Positions 48,510 to 57,352 of a stretch of 64,000 bases of DNA are shown piece after piece. The DNA comes from Galbula dea (taxonomy: Eukaryota > Chordata > Aves > Piciformes > Galbulidae). The DNA lies in the NCBI GenBank assembly GCA_013399015.1, contig VWZX01000851.1, forward strand, positions 39,263 to 103,262, in the 5' to 3' direction. The first letter of the stretch is position 1, and every line of letters starts with the position of its first letter. The notes beneath the pieces were generated by a model. The model was given only the letters and a program-made list of their open reading frames with translations. It made no database searches and was not told the DNA's origin. Made by a program: the position numbers and the translations under genes.

Positions 48510-49424
48510 CTGATCAATCATCATGTGTGTTTTGACTGCAGAGATCTTTTACAGATACTGCAGCACTGAACTATCTACCTCTTGTCTTGTAGGCAGGTGA
48601 TTGACCAGCTCCTTCTTCTGCTGATTCAGTCTTTGTATCTCATTTTGAGGTCCCTAATGTGGCAAAGTGATCTGGGCATCTGTCACTGCCAGTTGCCTGC
48701 CTTTCTTTGGGGAATTCTGCTGTCGGTAGAGGTAATTTGGTGCAAAGTGTGGTCTGCCCATAAAAGAATGATTTGATTTATGACAAAATAGAAGTCTGTT
48801 TTAATTATTCATGAATTTAATTCACTGCTTTGTAGCTTGGAGGCAGGCTAATGCTCGACTAATGCAGACTAATGGGCGAATAATGCTAAAAATCTTTTAA
48901 AACTAGTTCTGGTATTAAATAGGATTTGTATTTTGAATTTGTTGGAATTGTTCTCACACAGAAGTGAAACAAGGGGGTCTCATGTACGTATTTTTACATT
49001 TAGAATTATCTTACGAGTTTTCAGGCATGTTTATTGCCCCTTCGTAGCCCTACTTTGAGAACAACCATAGAATAATTGTATTCTTCTGCTAACTTAAGTA
49101 TGGCCATATCAATTATTTGTCCATATAAAAGTATGAGGGTTCTTTGTAGACTGACATTTAGCATGTAAGAAGACCTTTAGCTTAATTCTGTCATCATCAA
49201 GCTGATATATTCCAGTCCCAAAATCCAGGCTTAGAACACTTAGGTGAAACTGGAACTTTAACACAATATTTATTTAAAAAATCCTTTGCTATATAATGCA
49301 TTAAGGGTCTTGCTCTAAGACATGAGTTCCCACAAAGTGAGAGTTAGGAACCTGATTTATTTTATAGGCATCATGCAGCAGTGATTTAAAATAATTCTGT
49401 CAAAAAAGGAGCAAGTTCCTAGAG
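48510..49424. other. Unique DNA, nothing recognised
   Basis: A small repeated CTAATGC/CTAATGGGCGAATAATGC motif lies at 48850-48890. No gene is recognised. Confidence 0.55.
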
Positions 49425-49540
49425 TCCTGGACTAGTTGCAGTTAGAAGGAACCTCTGGAACTCAATATAGGGTCAAATTAGATCAAGTTGCTTAGTGTGT
49501 TGTCCACTCAAGTTCTGAACATCTCCAGGAATTCTTGAAC
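49425..49540 (-). mobile_element. CR1: Ancient antisense CR1 3' end fragment
   Basis: A diverged AGTTAGAAGGAACCTCTGGA, then GGGTCAAATTAGATCAAGTT and GTCCACTCAAGTTCTGAACA, TCTCCAGGAATT keeps the order of the antisense CR1 3' end seen at 21.97-22.11 kb. Many substitutions make it one of the oldest copies here. Confidence 0.65.
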
Positions 49541-50440
49541 AAAATTGAATTTACATTTCTCAAGACCAGCACTGTAGTTCTTTTATTTGTCTTGTTCACT
49601 TTTCTCAGGACCTTAGGGTCACTTTTGCAGGAGCTGCATGTGACCTTCACATTCCTGACACACCCCTTAGTCCCCAAGACTCTAGTTTAAACAGTCACCA
49701 TCTTAACCTACGCCAGGAGATTTACAGAACAGTAATTTTATTTTTTTATGGTGCTAAGTTATCCACTTTCAGTGAAATGAGTATGTGTGCTTTCTGTGTG
49801 AATGTGAAACCACACAGGCATTAAAGAGGTCTTGAGATTATACTTTTAGCTATGTAGAGAAAGATATTCTAAGAATCTGAAGCACTATACACTCTCCTAG
49901 CAATCCAGGCGAAAGTATACCCAGCATGATTTTTTTAGCCAAGACAGCACATATGGCCCATTCCATCTTGAAAATTGTGAGCTTTGATCATCAACTTTAT
50001 AGTCTTTTTAAGGAGCACTAAATTAACATGAGGTAGATTATCACAAAAGGTTTGGTTCCCATGCATTCAAATGTATGTGTTTAAAAAGATTTTTAGTCAA
50101 CTCAAAATCAGTTACTTTTTACTGGAGCCCTCAGGACACAGAGCTTTCCTAAAATGTCAGTGAAACCCAGAAACATAGGGTAGAGAGTAGATGTCTGAAC
50201 AAATAGCAAGCTATTACTCAAAACACCTTTTAAGGTTTAAAATAAGCCTTCCAATACTGATATCTTTTCAATTCATTGTACAGTCATTTGAGGTAATTAA
50301 AAGCACATAAACGTGATTATAAGACAGGAAACAGTCATGTTTTTCCTGAAACATTCTTTGTATCATCTCATTTTTTCTCTTTTACTAATTGCATTTAAGA
50401 TAATTTTGATGCCTTCTGGAAATTGGTTCTGATTTGTTGT
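49541..50440. other. Unique DNA, nothing recognised
   Basis: AT-rich sequence with no recognisable gene, RNA or transposon. Confidence 0.6.
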
Positions 50441-50668
50441 TCACAGAATCACACAGAATGACAGCCTGTTAGGAGCTGGAAGGGACCTTCAAAGGTCATC
50501 TAGTCCAACCCCTGTGCCACAGCAGGATTCCCTAGACCAGGTCACACAGGAAGGTGTCCAGATGGGTTTTGGATCTCCCCATAGAAGGAGACTCCCCAGC
50601 CTCTCTGGGCAGTCTGTGCCAGTGCTCTGACACCTCAACTGGGAAAACATTTTTTCTTGTATTCACTT
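50441..50668 (-). mobile_element. CR1: CR1 3' end (group A relative), antisense
   Basis: TCACAGAATCACACAGAATG, then CATCTAGTCCAACCCCTGTG, CAGGATTCCCTAGACCAGGT, then CTCTGGGCAGTCTGTGCCAG form an antisense copy of about 228 bp. It ends near TTGTATTCACTTTG. Some 45 bp to the right a sense CR1 starts, so the pair is arranged 5' end to 5' end. Confidence 0.92.
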
Positions 50669-50714
50669 TGTTGCCCAGATTTGTACTGTTTGGAGCTAGA
50701 ACTGAACAATACCA

Positions 50715-50920
50715 GGTTATGCCAGGTAGGTTTAGATTAGATATTAGGAAGAATTTCTTTACTGAAAGAGTGGTGAGATATTGGAATAGGCTGCCCAGGG
50801 AGGTGGTTTTTAAGAACAGGGTAGATGTGGTTCTTTAGGGATAAGAGTAGTGTAGGGCTATTGGTTGGACTAGATGATCTTGAGGGTCCTTTCCAACCGT
50901 AATGATTCTGTGATTCTGTA
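50715..50920 (+). mobile_element. CR1: CR1 3' end (group C)
   Basis: The frame encodes GRFRLDIRKNFFTERVVRYW, then NRLPREVV, then jumps by a small deletion to FKNRVDVVL. The 3' UTR is GGGCTATTGGTTGGACTAGA, then CCTTTCCAACCGTAATGATT, ending TCTGTGATTCTGT. It is nearly identical in this part to the copy at 53.8-54.7 kb. Confidence 0.94.
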
Positions 50921-51144
50921 ATACCAAGCATGAAGTCTATTTTAAATATTTCTGTTCAAGTTTTCACAAAATTTATTTAGGACTACAGCAGAAGAAAGCT
51001 CAGTGAAGTGAGGATGTTTGAAACTCAGTGAACTTTGTCCCCATTTCTCCCACTTGTCAATTTGTTAGCATAAGAAAAGCATATTTGTGGGATTTCAAAC
51101 TATTTTCAGAGCATGTAGCCTGCTGAAGGTTTAATCTCGGACTA

Positions 51145-51315
51145 TTCTACCACCTTTCTGGGCAACCTTTTCCTGTGTTTCACCACAGTCTTTATAAAAC
51201 AATTTGTCCTTACATCTAATCTAAATCTACCCCCTTTTAGTTTAAAACTGTTACCCTTTGTCCTACTGCTACCAGCCCTATTAAAAAGTCTGTCCCCATA
51301 TAGAGGAGCTTTAAA
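51145..51315 (-). mobile_element. CR1: CR1 ORF2 C-terminal fragment lacking its 3' tip, antisense
   Basis: The minus strand encodes RLFNRAGSSRTKGNSFKLKG, then RFRLDVRTNCFIKTVVKHRK and RLPRKVVE, the ORF2 C-terminus, diverged. The fragment starts at the PREVVE segment with no 3' UTR beside it, so the 3' end was lost by deletion rather than by 5' truncation. Confidence 0.85.
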
Positions 51316-51585
51316 GTGGAAGCACCACAATGCTCAATAAAATTATTAAACCTGCTGTAAAAACTTCAGAATCTGCACAAAAGTTGTTTCTATTCTGGCA
51401 AAAATGAAAATCTGATGATGACATTTGTTCCCAGATTGCAATGTATGTTGTTCTTTGGAGCTCAAATCATCAAGTAGGAATAAAATAGCCAAATTTCCTT
51501 TAACTTGTATGGAAAGTTTCCTAGCTTTAAGAGTAACAGCAAATTTGGGAAGCAGTAATGAATTCCAGCAAAACAGATTTTTCAT

Positions 51586-51924
51586 TCATCTATGCTTTTA
51601 AATATGTGAAGGGTGTGTGTCGGGAGGATGGGGTCAGGCTCTTCTCAGTGAAGCCCAGTGACAGGACAAGAGGCAATGGCTGTAAGCTGAAGCATAGGAG
51701 ATTCCGTGTGAATACACGTAGGAATTTTTTCCCAGTTGAGGTGCCAGAGCACTGGCACAGACTGCCCAGAGAGGTTGTGGAGTCTCCTTCTATGGAGGTA
51801 TTCAAAACCTGTCCGGACGCGCTTCTGTGTGACCTGGTCTAGGAAATCCTGCTGTGGCAGGTGGGTTGGACTAGATGATCTTTCGAGGTCCCTTCCAACT
51901 CCTAATATTCTGTGATTCTGTGAT
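51586..51924 (+). mobile_element. CR1: CR1 3' end (group A), little decayed
   Basis: The frame 51558-51842 encodes YAFKYVKGVCREDGVRLFSV, then SDRTRGNGCKLKHRRFRVNT, PREVVESPSMEVFKT and ends DALLCDLV with its natural TAG (51840-51842). The 3' UTR then runs to ATTCTGTGATTCTGTGA. This is the cleanest group A C-terminus here. It is close to the 17.1-kb copy and inverse to the 3.6-kb copy. Confidence 0.96.
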
Positions 51925-52369
51925 AAAGGCTCATTATAGTCCTCATCGATTTAACACTCTGTGACAATAGACAAAACAGTATTACTCATACATTTTTTAG
52001 TTTAAATCCCAACATTCAAAGAATAATTAATGTCAGGCAGTTGCCTGAGCAAGCCTACACTCTATGGTAAATAACACTTTCTCATTAGTGCAAAAGATTG
52101 GAGGCTGTCTCTGATTAACATGCAGAGCAGCAGTTGAGGTTCAGCTTCATGAACTGTAGAAACCTATGCATTGTATAATCTCCTTTCTCTGAGTATTACG
52201 TATATATCATGTCCATACACAGTCCATATATTGTGGTGACACTTGCATAGCTACTGTCTGAAGGCCCAGTAATTCTGCAAAATGTCTGCTGAGTCAGACA
52301 CAATGTCTCCTTTGCCATTAATCCTAGCAGAAATGCTGTGTAGTCCTGCAAGCTGTTCAGGTCCAGCCT
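51925..52369. other. Unique DNA bordering the inverted repeat
   Basis: No CR1. The frame 52282-52473 runs into the inverted-repeat arm but has no domain I recognise. Confidence 0.5.
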
Positions 52370-52614
52370 TTGGAAACCTCACCCAGGCAAGCCAAAGAGG
52401 CAAGCTACAGAGGTGCCTCTCTGCCCGTGCTACAGAGGTGCCTCTTCATGTACCCAAGGCGATTAAGGTTTAGAGACTTCCATGGCTTAAAACATTGCTA
52501 GCAACACTTGGGATACTGGTTGTGTGACCAGATTGCAGTGGCAGGGTAATGCCATCAGCAGTAGGTGATGCTGTCCAGAATTCTTCTAAAAAAGGTGAAA
52601 CTTCTGGGTTGTTT
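52370..52614 (-). repeat. Right arm of a non-CR1 inverted repeat (partner at 46870-47087)
   Basis: The reverse complement matches 46870-47087, 5.3 kb away. The minus-strand frame 52470-52676 stays open and includes ISINVGNMKVLGKPNKN, EEFWTASPTADGITLPL and HTTSIPSVASNVL, so this copy is less broken than its partner. It has an extra direct duplication of GCTACAGAGGTGCCTCT at 52404-52420 and 52429-52445. I cannot name the parent sequence. The protein-like character on the minus strand suggests a retrocopy of an exon or gene. Confidence 0.88.
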
Positions 52615-52776
52615 TTATTAGGTTTCCCTAATACTTTCATGTTTCCAACATTGATGCTAATTATGGAAGATGGCAAGATCTGCAGTGCATTTGTGGAACC
52701 CCAGTAGGCTATCTTCTTTTACTTTGGCCTTCTGGACTTTCTTCAGCTCTTTGTGGATGTTCCCATTTCTTGGGAA

Positions 52777-52860
52777 ATCACAGAATATTAGGAGTTGGAA
52801 AGGACCTCAAAAGATCATCTAGTCCAACCCCCCTGCCACAGCAGGATTCCCTAGACCAGG
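52777..52860 (-). mobile_element. CR1: CR1 3' UTR fragment (group A), antisense, 84 bp
   Basis: ATCACAGAATATTAGGAGTT, then TCATCTAGTCCAACCCCCCT, ending CAGGATTCCCTAGACCAGG. The cut falls within a few bases of the ORF2 stop codon, as in the 45.3-kb copy. It is little diverged, so it is a young but severely 5'-truncated insertion. Confidence 0.93.
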
Positions 52861-53845
52861 TTGGTTATATACAGATTTTTGTGACAATGCAGTTTGTTCT
52901 TGTGAGCATCTTAAGCAGTTGTTTGCACTACAACAGGTTGCAGTTGTTGCTGAATATGTGACTTCCTGTAAGTGAAATAGTCTAGGGGAAAAAGACACCA
53001 GGCAAATTTCAGAAAGCATTTATTTGTTCTCAACTCAGTGAATAACTAAGAATCAGACACTAATTAACTGTGTTGGACAAGCCTTAGGTATATGATATGC
53101 TGCATTTCTATGCTGCATTTAACCCTTATGGCTGAGACTGAGCTAACTGGGCTCAACAGCATATTGAGTCAGGAAGCCTAATCCGTCTTCTCCAGGCTCC
53201 ACTGCATATCTCTCGTATTTATATACGGTTTTCCATGCTCCAGAGGATTATTTCCTCTTTCCATATGTTTGGATGGATGGGTGGTAACTCTTGGATGCTG
53301 GTATAGTCTACTGTTTTGAGGCTCAATGTATTAGTAGATGGGTTGCTGGTCCACTGTTTCCTTTGTATAGTTTTAGGCTTGATGCTAATCTTTTCGCTGC
53401 ACTATTTTTATATGAGTGCCAAGCAAACAACTGAGGTTGGAATTAAACCCTATGTTATCAGTACAAAATATATATTTTTTTAAGAGTAGTTAAATGCTGG
53501 GCACAATATGCCCTATAATCCAACAGAAAGATGCAAGATTTCTGAAGCCATTCATAGGGTTTAAACACAAAAATGCAACTGAAATGAAAACCAAAGTCTT
53601 TACTTGTTTTTTTCTTATTCCCTGTGCTATAGCCACTTTTAAATGATTTGTTTAAAAGAGAGATTTAGCTCATATTGTTCTTTTTATTAATTATAAACAG
53701 AGATCCAGAGACACAGATGCAAGTTGATGTATAAATTCCTTTGTAGTCTGGGTTATTTATTGCCAGACTTTACAGGGGCAGCATATGCCAATCATTTTCC
53801 CTAAGTTACCAGCATTAGTTGTGGTGATTGGAAGTACACATGCAT
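52861..53845. other. Unique DNA, nothing recognised
   Basis: AT-rich sequence, no recognised gene or repeat. Confidence 0.6.
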
Positions 53846-54712
53846 GGCTGGGTGGGAGTGTCGATCTGCTTGAGGGTAGGCAGGCCCTGCAGAGGGACCT
53901 AGATAGGCTGGATCGATGGGCGGAGGCCAGTGGTACGAGTTTTAATAAGGGTAAATGTAGAGTCCTGCATTTTGGGCGTAACAACCCCCGCAGCGCTACC
54001 GGCTCGGGAAGGTGTGGCTGGAGAGCTCCCCAGCATAGAAGGAGGGGGTGCTGATTGATGGCTGGCTGAACATGAGCCAGCAGTGTGCCCAGGTGGCTAA
54101 GAAGGCCAATGGCATCCTGGCTTGTATCAGGAATAGTGTGACCAGTAGGAGCAGGGAGGTGATCTTGCCACTGTACACAGCACTGGTGAGGCCACACCTC
54201 GAGTACTGTGTGCAGTTTTGGGCACCGCAGTTTAGGAAGGACATTGGGCTACTAGAGAGGGTGCAGAGAAGGGCAACTAAGCTAGTCAGGGGTCTGGAAA
54301 ACAGGCCTTATGAGGAGAGGCTTAGGGAGCTGGGGTTGTTTAGCCTGGAGAAGAGGGTGCTGAGGGGAGACCTTATCGCTCTCTTCAGCTACTTGAAAGG
54401 CCATTCTAGGGAGGCAGGTGTTAGCCTCTTCTCCCTTGTGACTAGTGACAGGACTAGAGGGAATGGGCTTAAGTTGTGGCAGGGTAGGTTTAGATTAGAT
54501 ATTAGGAAGAATTTCTTTACTGAAAGAGTGGTTAGATATTGGAATAGGCTGCCCAGGGAGGTGGTGGAGTCACCATCCCTGGAGGTTTTTAAGAAGAGGA
54601 TAGATGTGTTTCTTCAGGGGATGATTTAGGGGTGAGAGTAGTGTAGGGCTATCGGTTGGACTAGATGATCTTGAGGGTCCTTTCCAACCGTAATGATTCT
54701 GTGATTCTGTGG
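53846..54712 (+). mobile_element. CR1: CR1 5'-truncated copy (group C)
   Basis: It starts just after the reverse transcriptase catalytic block (GTGTCGATCTGCTTGAGGGT, encoding SVDLLEGRQALQRDLDRLDR) and runs 867 bp to CGTAATGATTCTGTGATTCT. A frameshift around 54010-54050 splits the first part, FNKGKCRVLHFGRNNP, from a long intact C-terminal frame. The 3' UTR has GTGTAGGGCTATCGGTTGGA. Apart from the frameshift it shows little decay and is probably one of the youngest insertions in the window. Confidence 0.96.
54048..54629 (+). pseudogene. CR1 ORF2 C-terminal part, 193 codons, open
   Basis: This frame runs without a stop from LIDGWLNMSQQCAQVAKKAN through RSREVILPLYTALVRPHLEY, ERVQRRATKLVRGLE, RLRELGLFSLEKRVLRGDL, SDRTRGNGLKLWQG and NRLPREVVESPSLEVFKKR to its natural TAG at 54627-54629. 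It is the region after the reverse transcriptase palm, known for thumb and C-terminal functions in CR1 ORF2. The methionine at the start is internal to ORF2, not a true start. Without endonuclease and palm it has no enzymatic function. Confidence 0.93.
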
Positions 54713-55023
54713 TAGCCAGAGCACAGCAACTTATGTTAAGCATAACCATTATGTTAGAAGTTCTTGCAGACAAAAATGTGCAGAACTGTAATATTGATAA
54801 AAATATCAATTCAGTAGCTAGTCAAAATGTCTTCTATTTTGAACTGTTACCTTTTCATTTCTTTGCCATATGAAGAAGGATGTGGGCTGATGAGCTGTGG
54901 ACAGTGAGAAGGAAGAATGGGAAATTTACATTCTTCTGCATGTAAGATAGCGTATATGTTACATGCATAAATAACATTATTTACAGGAGGAGCACTCCAA
55001 GAGAAAAATATATATGTATATAC
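54713..55023. other. Short unique spacer between CR1 copies
   Basis: No gene. A TATATGTATATA run lies at 55011-55022 just before the next CR1. Confidence 0.6.
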
Positions 55024-55056
55024 AGAATCAGAATCATTCTGGTTGGAGGAGACCTC
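55024..55056 (-). mobile_element. CR1: Older antisense CR1 tip (group F), left part of a split host
   Basis: AGAATCAGAATCATTCTGGT, then TGGAGGAGACCTC is an antisense CR1 3' tip. It stops where the sense CR1 begins and resumes at 56122 with AAGATCATCATGTCTAACCA. Compare the uninterrupted tip at 34666-34740. Confidence 0.85.
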
Positions 55057-56125
55057 AAGACGGATAAGAAATTGGCTAGATGGATGCAATCAGAGAGTTG
55101 TGGTCAATGGCTCCTTGTCTAGGTGTAGGCCGGTGATGAGTGGTGTCCCTCAGGGTTCGGTCTTGGGACCGGTGCTCTTCAATGTCTTTATCAATGACTT
55201 GGACAGAGGTATTGAGTGCACCCTCAACAAGTTTGCAGACGACACCAAGCTGAGTGGTGTGGTTGACATGCCAGAGGGGCAGGATGCCATCCAGAGAGAC
55301 CTGGACAGGCTTGAAAAGTGGACCTGTGAGAATCAAATGAAATTCAACAAGTCCAAGTGTAAGGTCCTGCATCTGGGTAGTAGCAACCCAAGATGTGAGT
55401 ATAGGCTGGGAGAAGAACTCGTTGAGAACAGCCGTCCAGAGAAGGACTTGGGGGTCATGATAGACGAAAAGCTGGACATGAGCCGGCAATGTGCACTTGC
55501 AGCTCAGAAAGCTAACCATGTCCTGGGATGCATCAGGAGAGGCGTGACCAGCAGATCTAAGGAGGTCATTCTGCCTCTCTATTCTGCCCTCGTAAGGCCC
55601 CATCTGGAGTACTGTGTACAGTTCTGGGCTCCTCAGCATAAAAAAGATGTGGACCTCTTGGAGCGGGTCCAGAGGAGGGCCACAAAGATGATCAAAGGAC
55701 TGGAGCACCTCCCCTATGAGGACAAGCTGAAGGAATTGGGGTTGTTCAGCCTGGAGAAGAGAAGGCTTAGAGGCGACCTTACAGCAACCTTTCAGTACCT
55801 GAAAGGGGATTATAAGGCAGAAGGAGAGAGACTTTTCTCCAGGTCTGGTTGCAACAGGACATGGGGGAATGGCTATAAGCTGAAGGGGAGGAAATTTAGG
55901 CTGGAGATTAGAAGGAGGTTCTTTACCTAAAGGGTGGTGAGGCACTGGAACAGGTTGCCCAGAGAGGTTGTGGAGACCCCATCCCTGGCAGTGTTTAAGG
56001 CCAGACTGAATGTGGCCCTGGATGACCTAGTCTAGTGCATGTGGTGTCCCTGCCCATGGCAGGGGGGTTGGAACTATATGATCTTTAAGGTCCCTTCCAA
56101 CCTGAGGCATTCTATGATTCTAAGA
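55057..56125 (+). mobile_element. CR1: CR1 copy with reverse transcriptase palm (group B variant), nested
   Basis: This sense copy of about 1.06 kb starts in the reverse transcriptase (RRIRNWLDGCNQRVV) and ends with GGCATTCTATGATTCTA. The 3' UTR is GCATGTGGTGTCCCTGCCCA, then GGGGGGTTGGAACTATATGA. It lies inside an older antisense CR1 (55024-55056 and 56122-56180). AAGA occurs at 55057-55060 and at 56122-56125, a possible 4-bp target duplication, so the ends given overlap the host by those bases. It is little decayed: one stop in ORF2. Confidence 0.95.
55060..56035 (+). pseudogene. CR1 ORF2 C-terminal half with intact FADD, one stop
   Basis: A single frame covers 55043-56035, its first few codons lying in the antisense host CR1. 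SGVPQGSVLGPVLFNVFIND is followed by the catalytic block KFADDTKLSGV, with FADD at 55232-55243 intact. Then come DLGVMIDEKLDMSRQCALAA, SKEVILPLYSALVRPHLEYC, GLFSLEKRRLRGDL and RFFT. One stop (TAA, 55928-55930) falls between RRFFT and RVVRHWNRLPREVVETPS. The frame then continues to its natural TAG at 56033-56035. Motif A of the palm, the fingers and the endonuclease are absent because of 5' truncation, so it is inactive. Confidence 0.94.
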
Positions 56126-56180
56126 TCATCATGTCTAACCATCAGCTTATCACCACCATGCCACTAAACCATGTCCTCAA
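56122..56180 (-). mobile_element. CR1: Older antisense CR1 tip (group F), right part of the split host
   Basis: AAGATCATCATGTCTAACCA, then TCAGCTTATCACCACCATGC and CACTAAACCATGTCCTCAAA continue the antisense CR1 from 55056. Together the halves rebuild the order seen uninterrupted at 34666-34740. Confidence 0.85.
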
Positions 56181-57204
56181 ATATACACACATATATATAT
56201 AAACAGAAGAAACAAATAAAAGAATAAAAATCCTTTTTTCCATGTTTTGTTTTGTTTTGTTTTCCTTTTCTTCTCATCTCTTCAGCATACCAGATCTCAG
56301 TGTTGGTACCATTGTGGGGGAGTGAAAATGGAGGTTTTAAAGCATGTTAGCATTCTGGGTGTATATCATCAGGTAATGTGAATCCCAACTATAACATGCT
56401 TCTGGCCATTCATAAAATCTGCACATAGACCTCATTACTGATGTAGGGTCAAAAGGAGAATGGTTGTGAAATGAGGAGGAGTAGACCAGTCTGTCCTGCA
56501 GTAAGGGAATAGAGAGCAGGGGTACAACAGCCTCAAGTAATGGTGGTGCCACCCTGACAGCTTGTCCTGTGGAGCCTGTTGTTGCCAGGCTAGCTGGCTC
56601 TCATACATAATTTGAATTTGTCAAAAAAACAAAGGAAGTTGTTTTAGAATGCCTTCATTTCCTGCTGTTTCACTGTCTTATATGTTCTGCTGTTCTCTTT
56701 CAAATTCTGTTCTCTTACTGCTTTATCTTTCTATGATTTCCTTGAAATTTGTCTTGAAATTTTACATGCAGATACTGGCCTCTACAGCAGACTACTAATT
56801 TCTAATAGTAATTCAAGTGGAACTTGTACTTTCAAGCGAGAGTTGTTGTTCTCAATACAAATTAGTTACTTACATTTAGATGATGAACTATACATCTTGT
56901 GTAGAATTTTTAAGGTAAACAGTGGACTGTATTGGAAAACTGTCCTTTAGTTAGCCATGTAGTTTCTATAGAGGGATAATCACACTCTGTAAAATTATGC
57001 TTGACTTCTCCAGGTGGGAAAAAGGTGGAAGAACCCATTTTAAATCCCTACCTGAGCTCAAGCAAAGCAGGTATATTTAGTCTTTTAAGCATGTCATTTA
57101 AATTAATATTCCACTTACAGCAAGCAAACTTGTTGGGAAGAAGTACAGTGGGTGTAGGGGAACTCCCAGAACAGTTCTTCCTTGTAATACATACTCAGCA
57201 GATG
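56181..57204. other. Unique DNA, nothing recognised
   Basis: It starts with an ACATATATATATATAAAC tract and a TTTTGTTTTG run (56244-56263). No gene is recognised. Confidence 0.55.
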
Positions 57205-57352
57205 CATAGAATTCGTAGAATGGTCTGGGTTGGAAGGGACCTTAAAGATCATCCAACTCTAACCCCTCTGCATGGGCAGGGATGCCACCCAGTAGATCAG
57301 GTTGCCCAGGGTCACATCCAGCCTGGCCTTGAACATTGTCAGGGATGGGGCA
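57205..57352 (-). mobile_element. CR1: CR1 3' end fragment, antisense
   Basis: CATAGAATTCGTAGAATGGT, then GGGTTGGAAGGGACCTTAAA, GCATGGGCAGGGATGCCACC and CCAGCCTGGCCTTGAACATT form an antisense CR1 3' end of a common avian type not otherwise seen in this window. It may continue with deletions to about 57375. No ORF2 frame survives. Confidence 0.88.
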
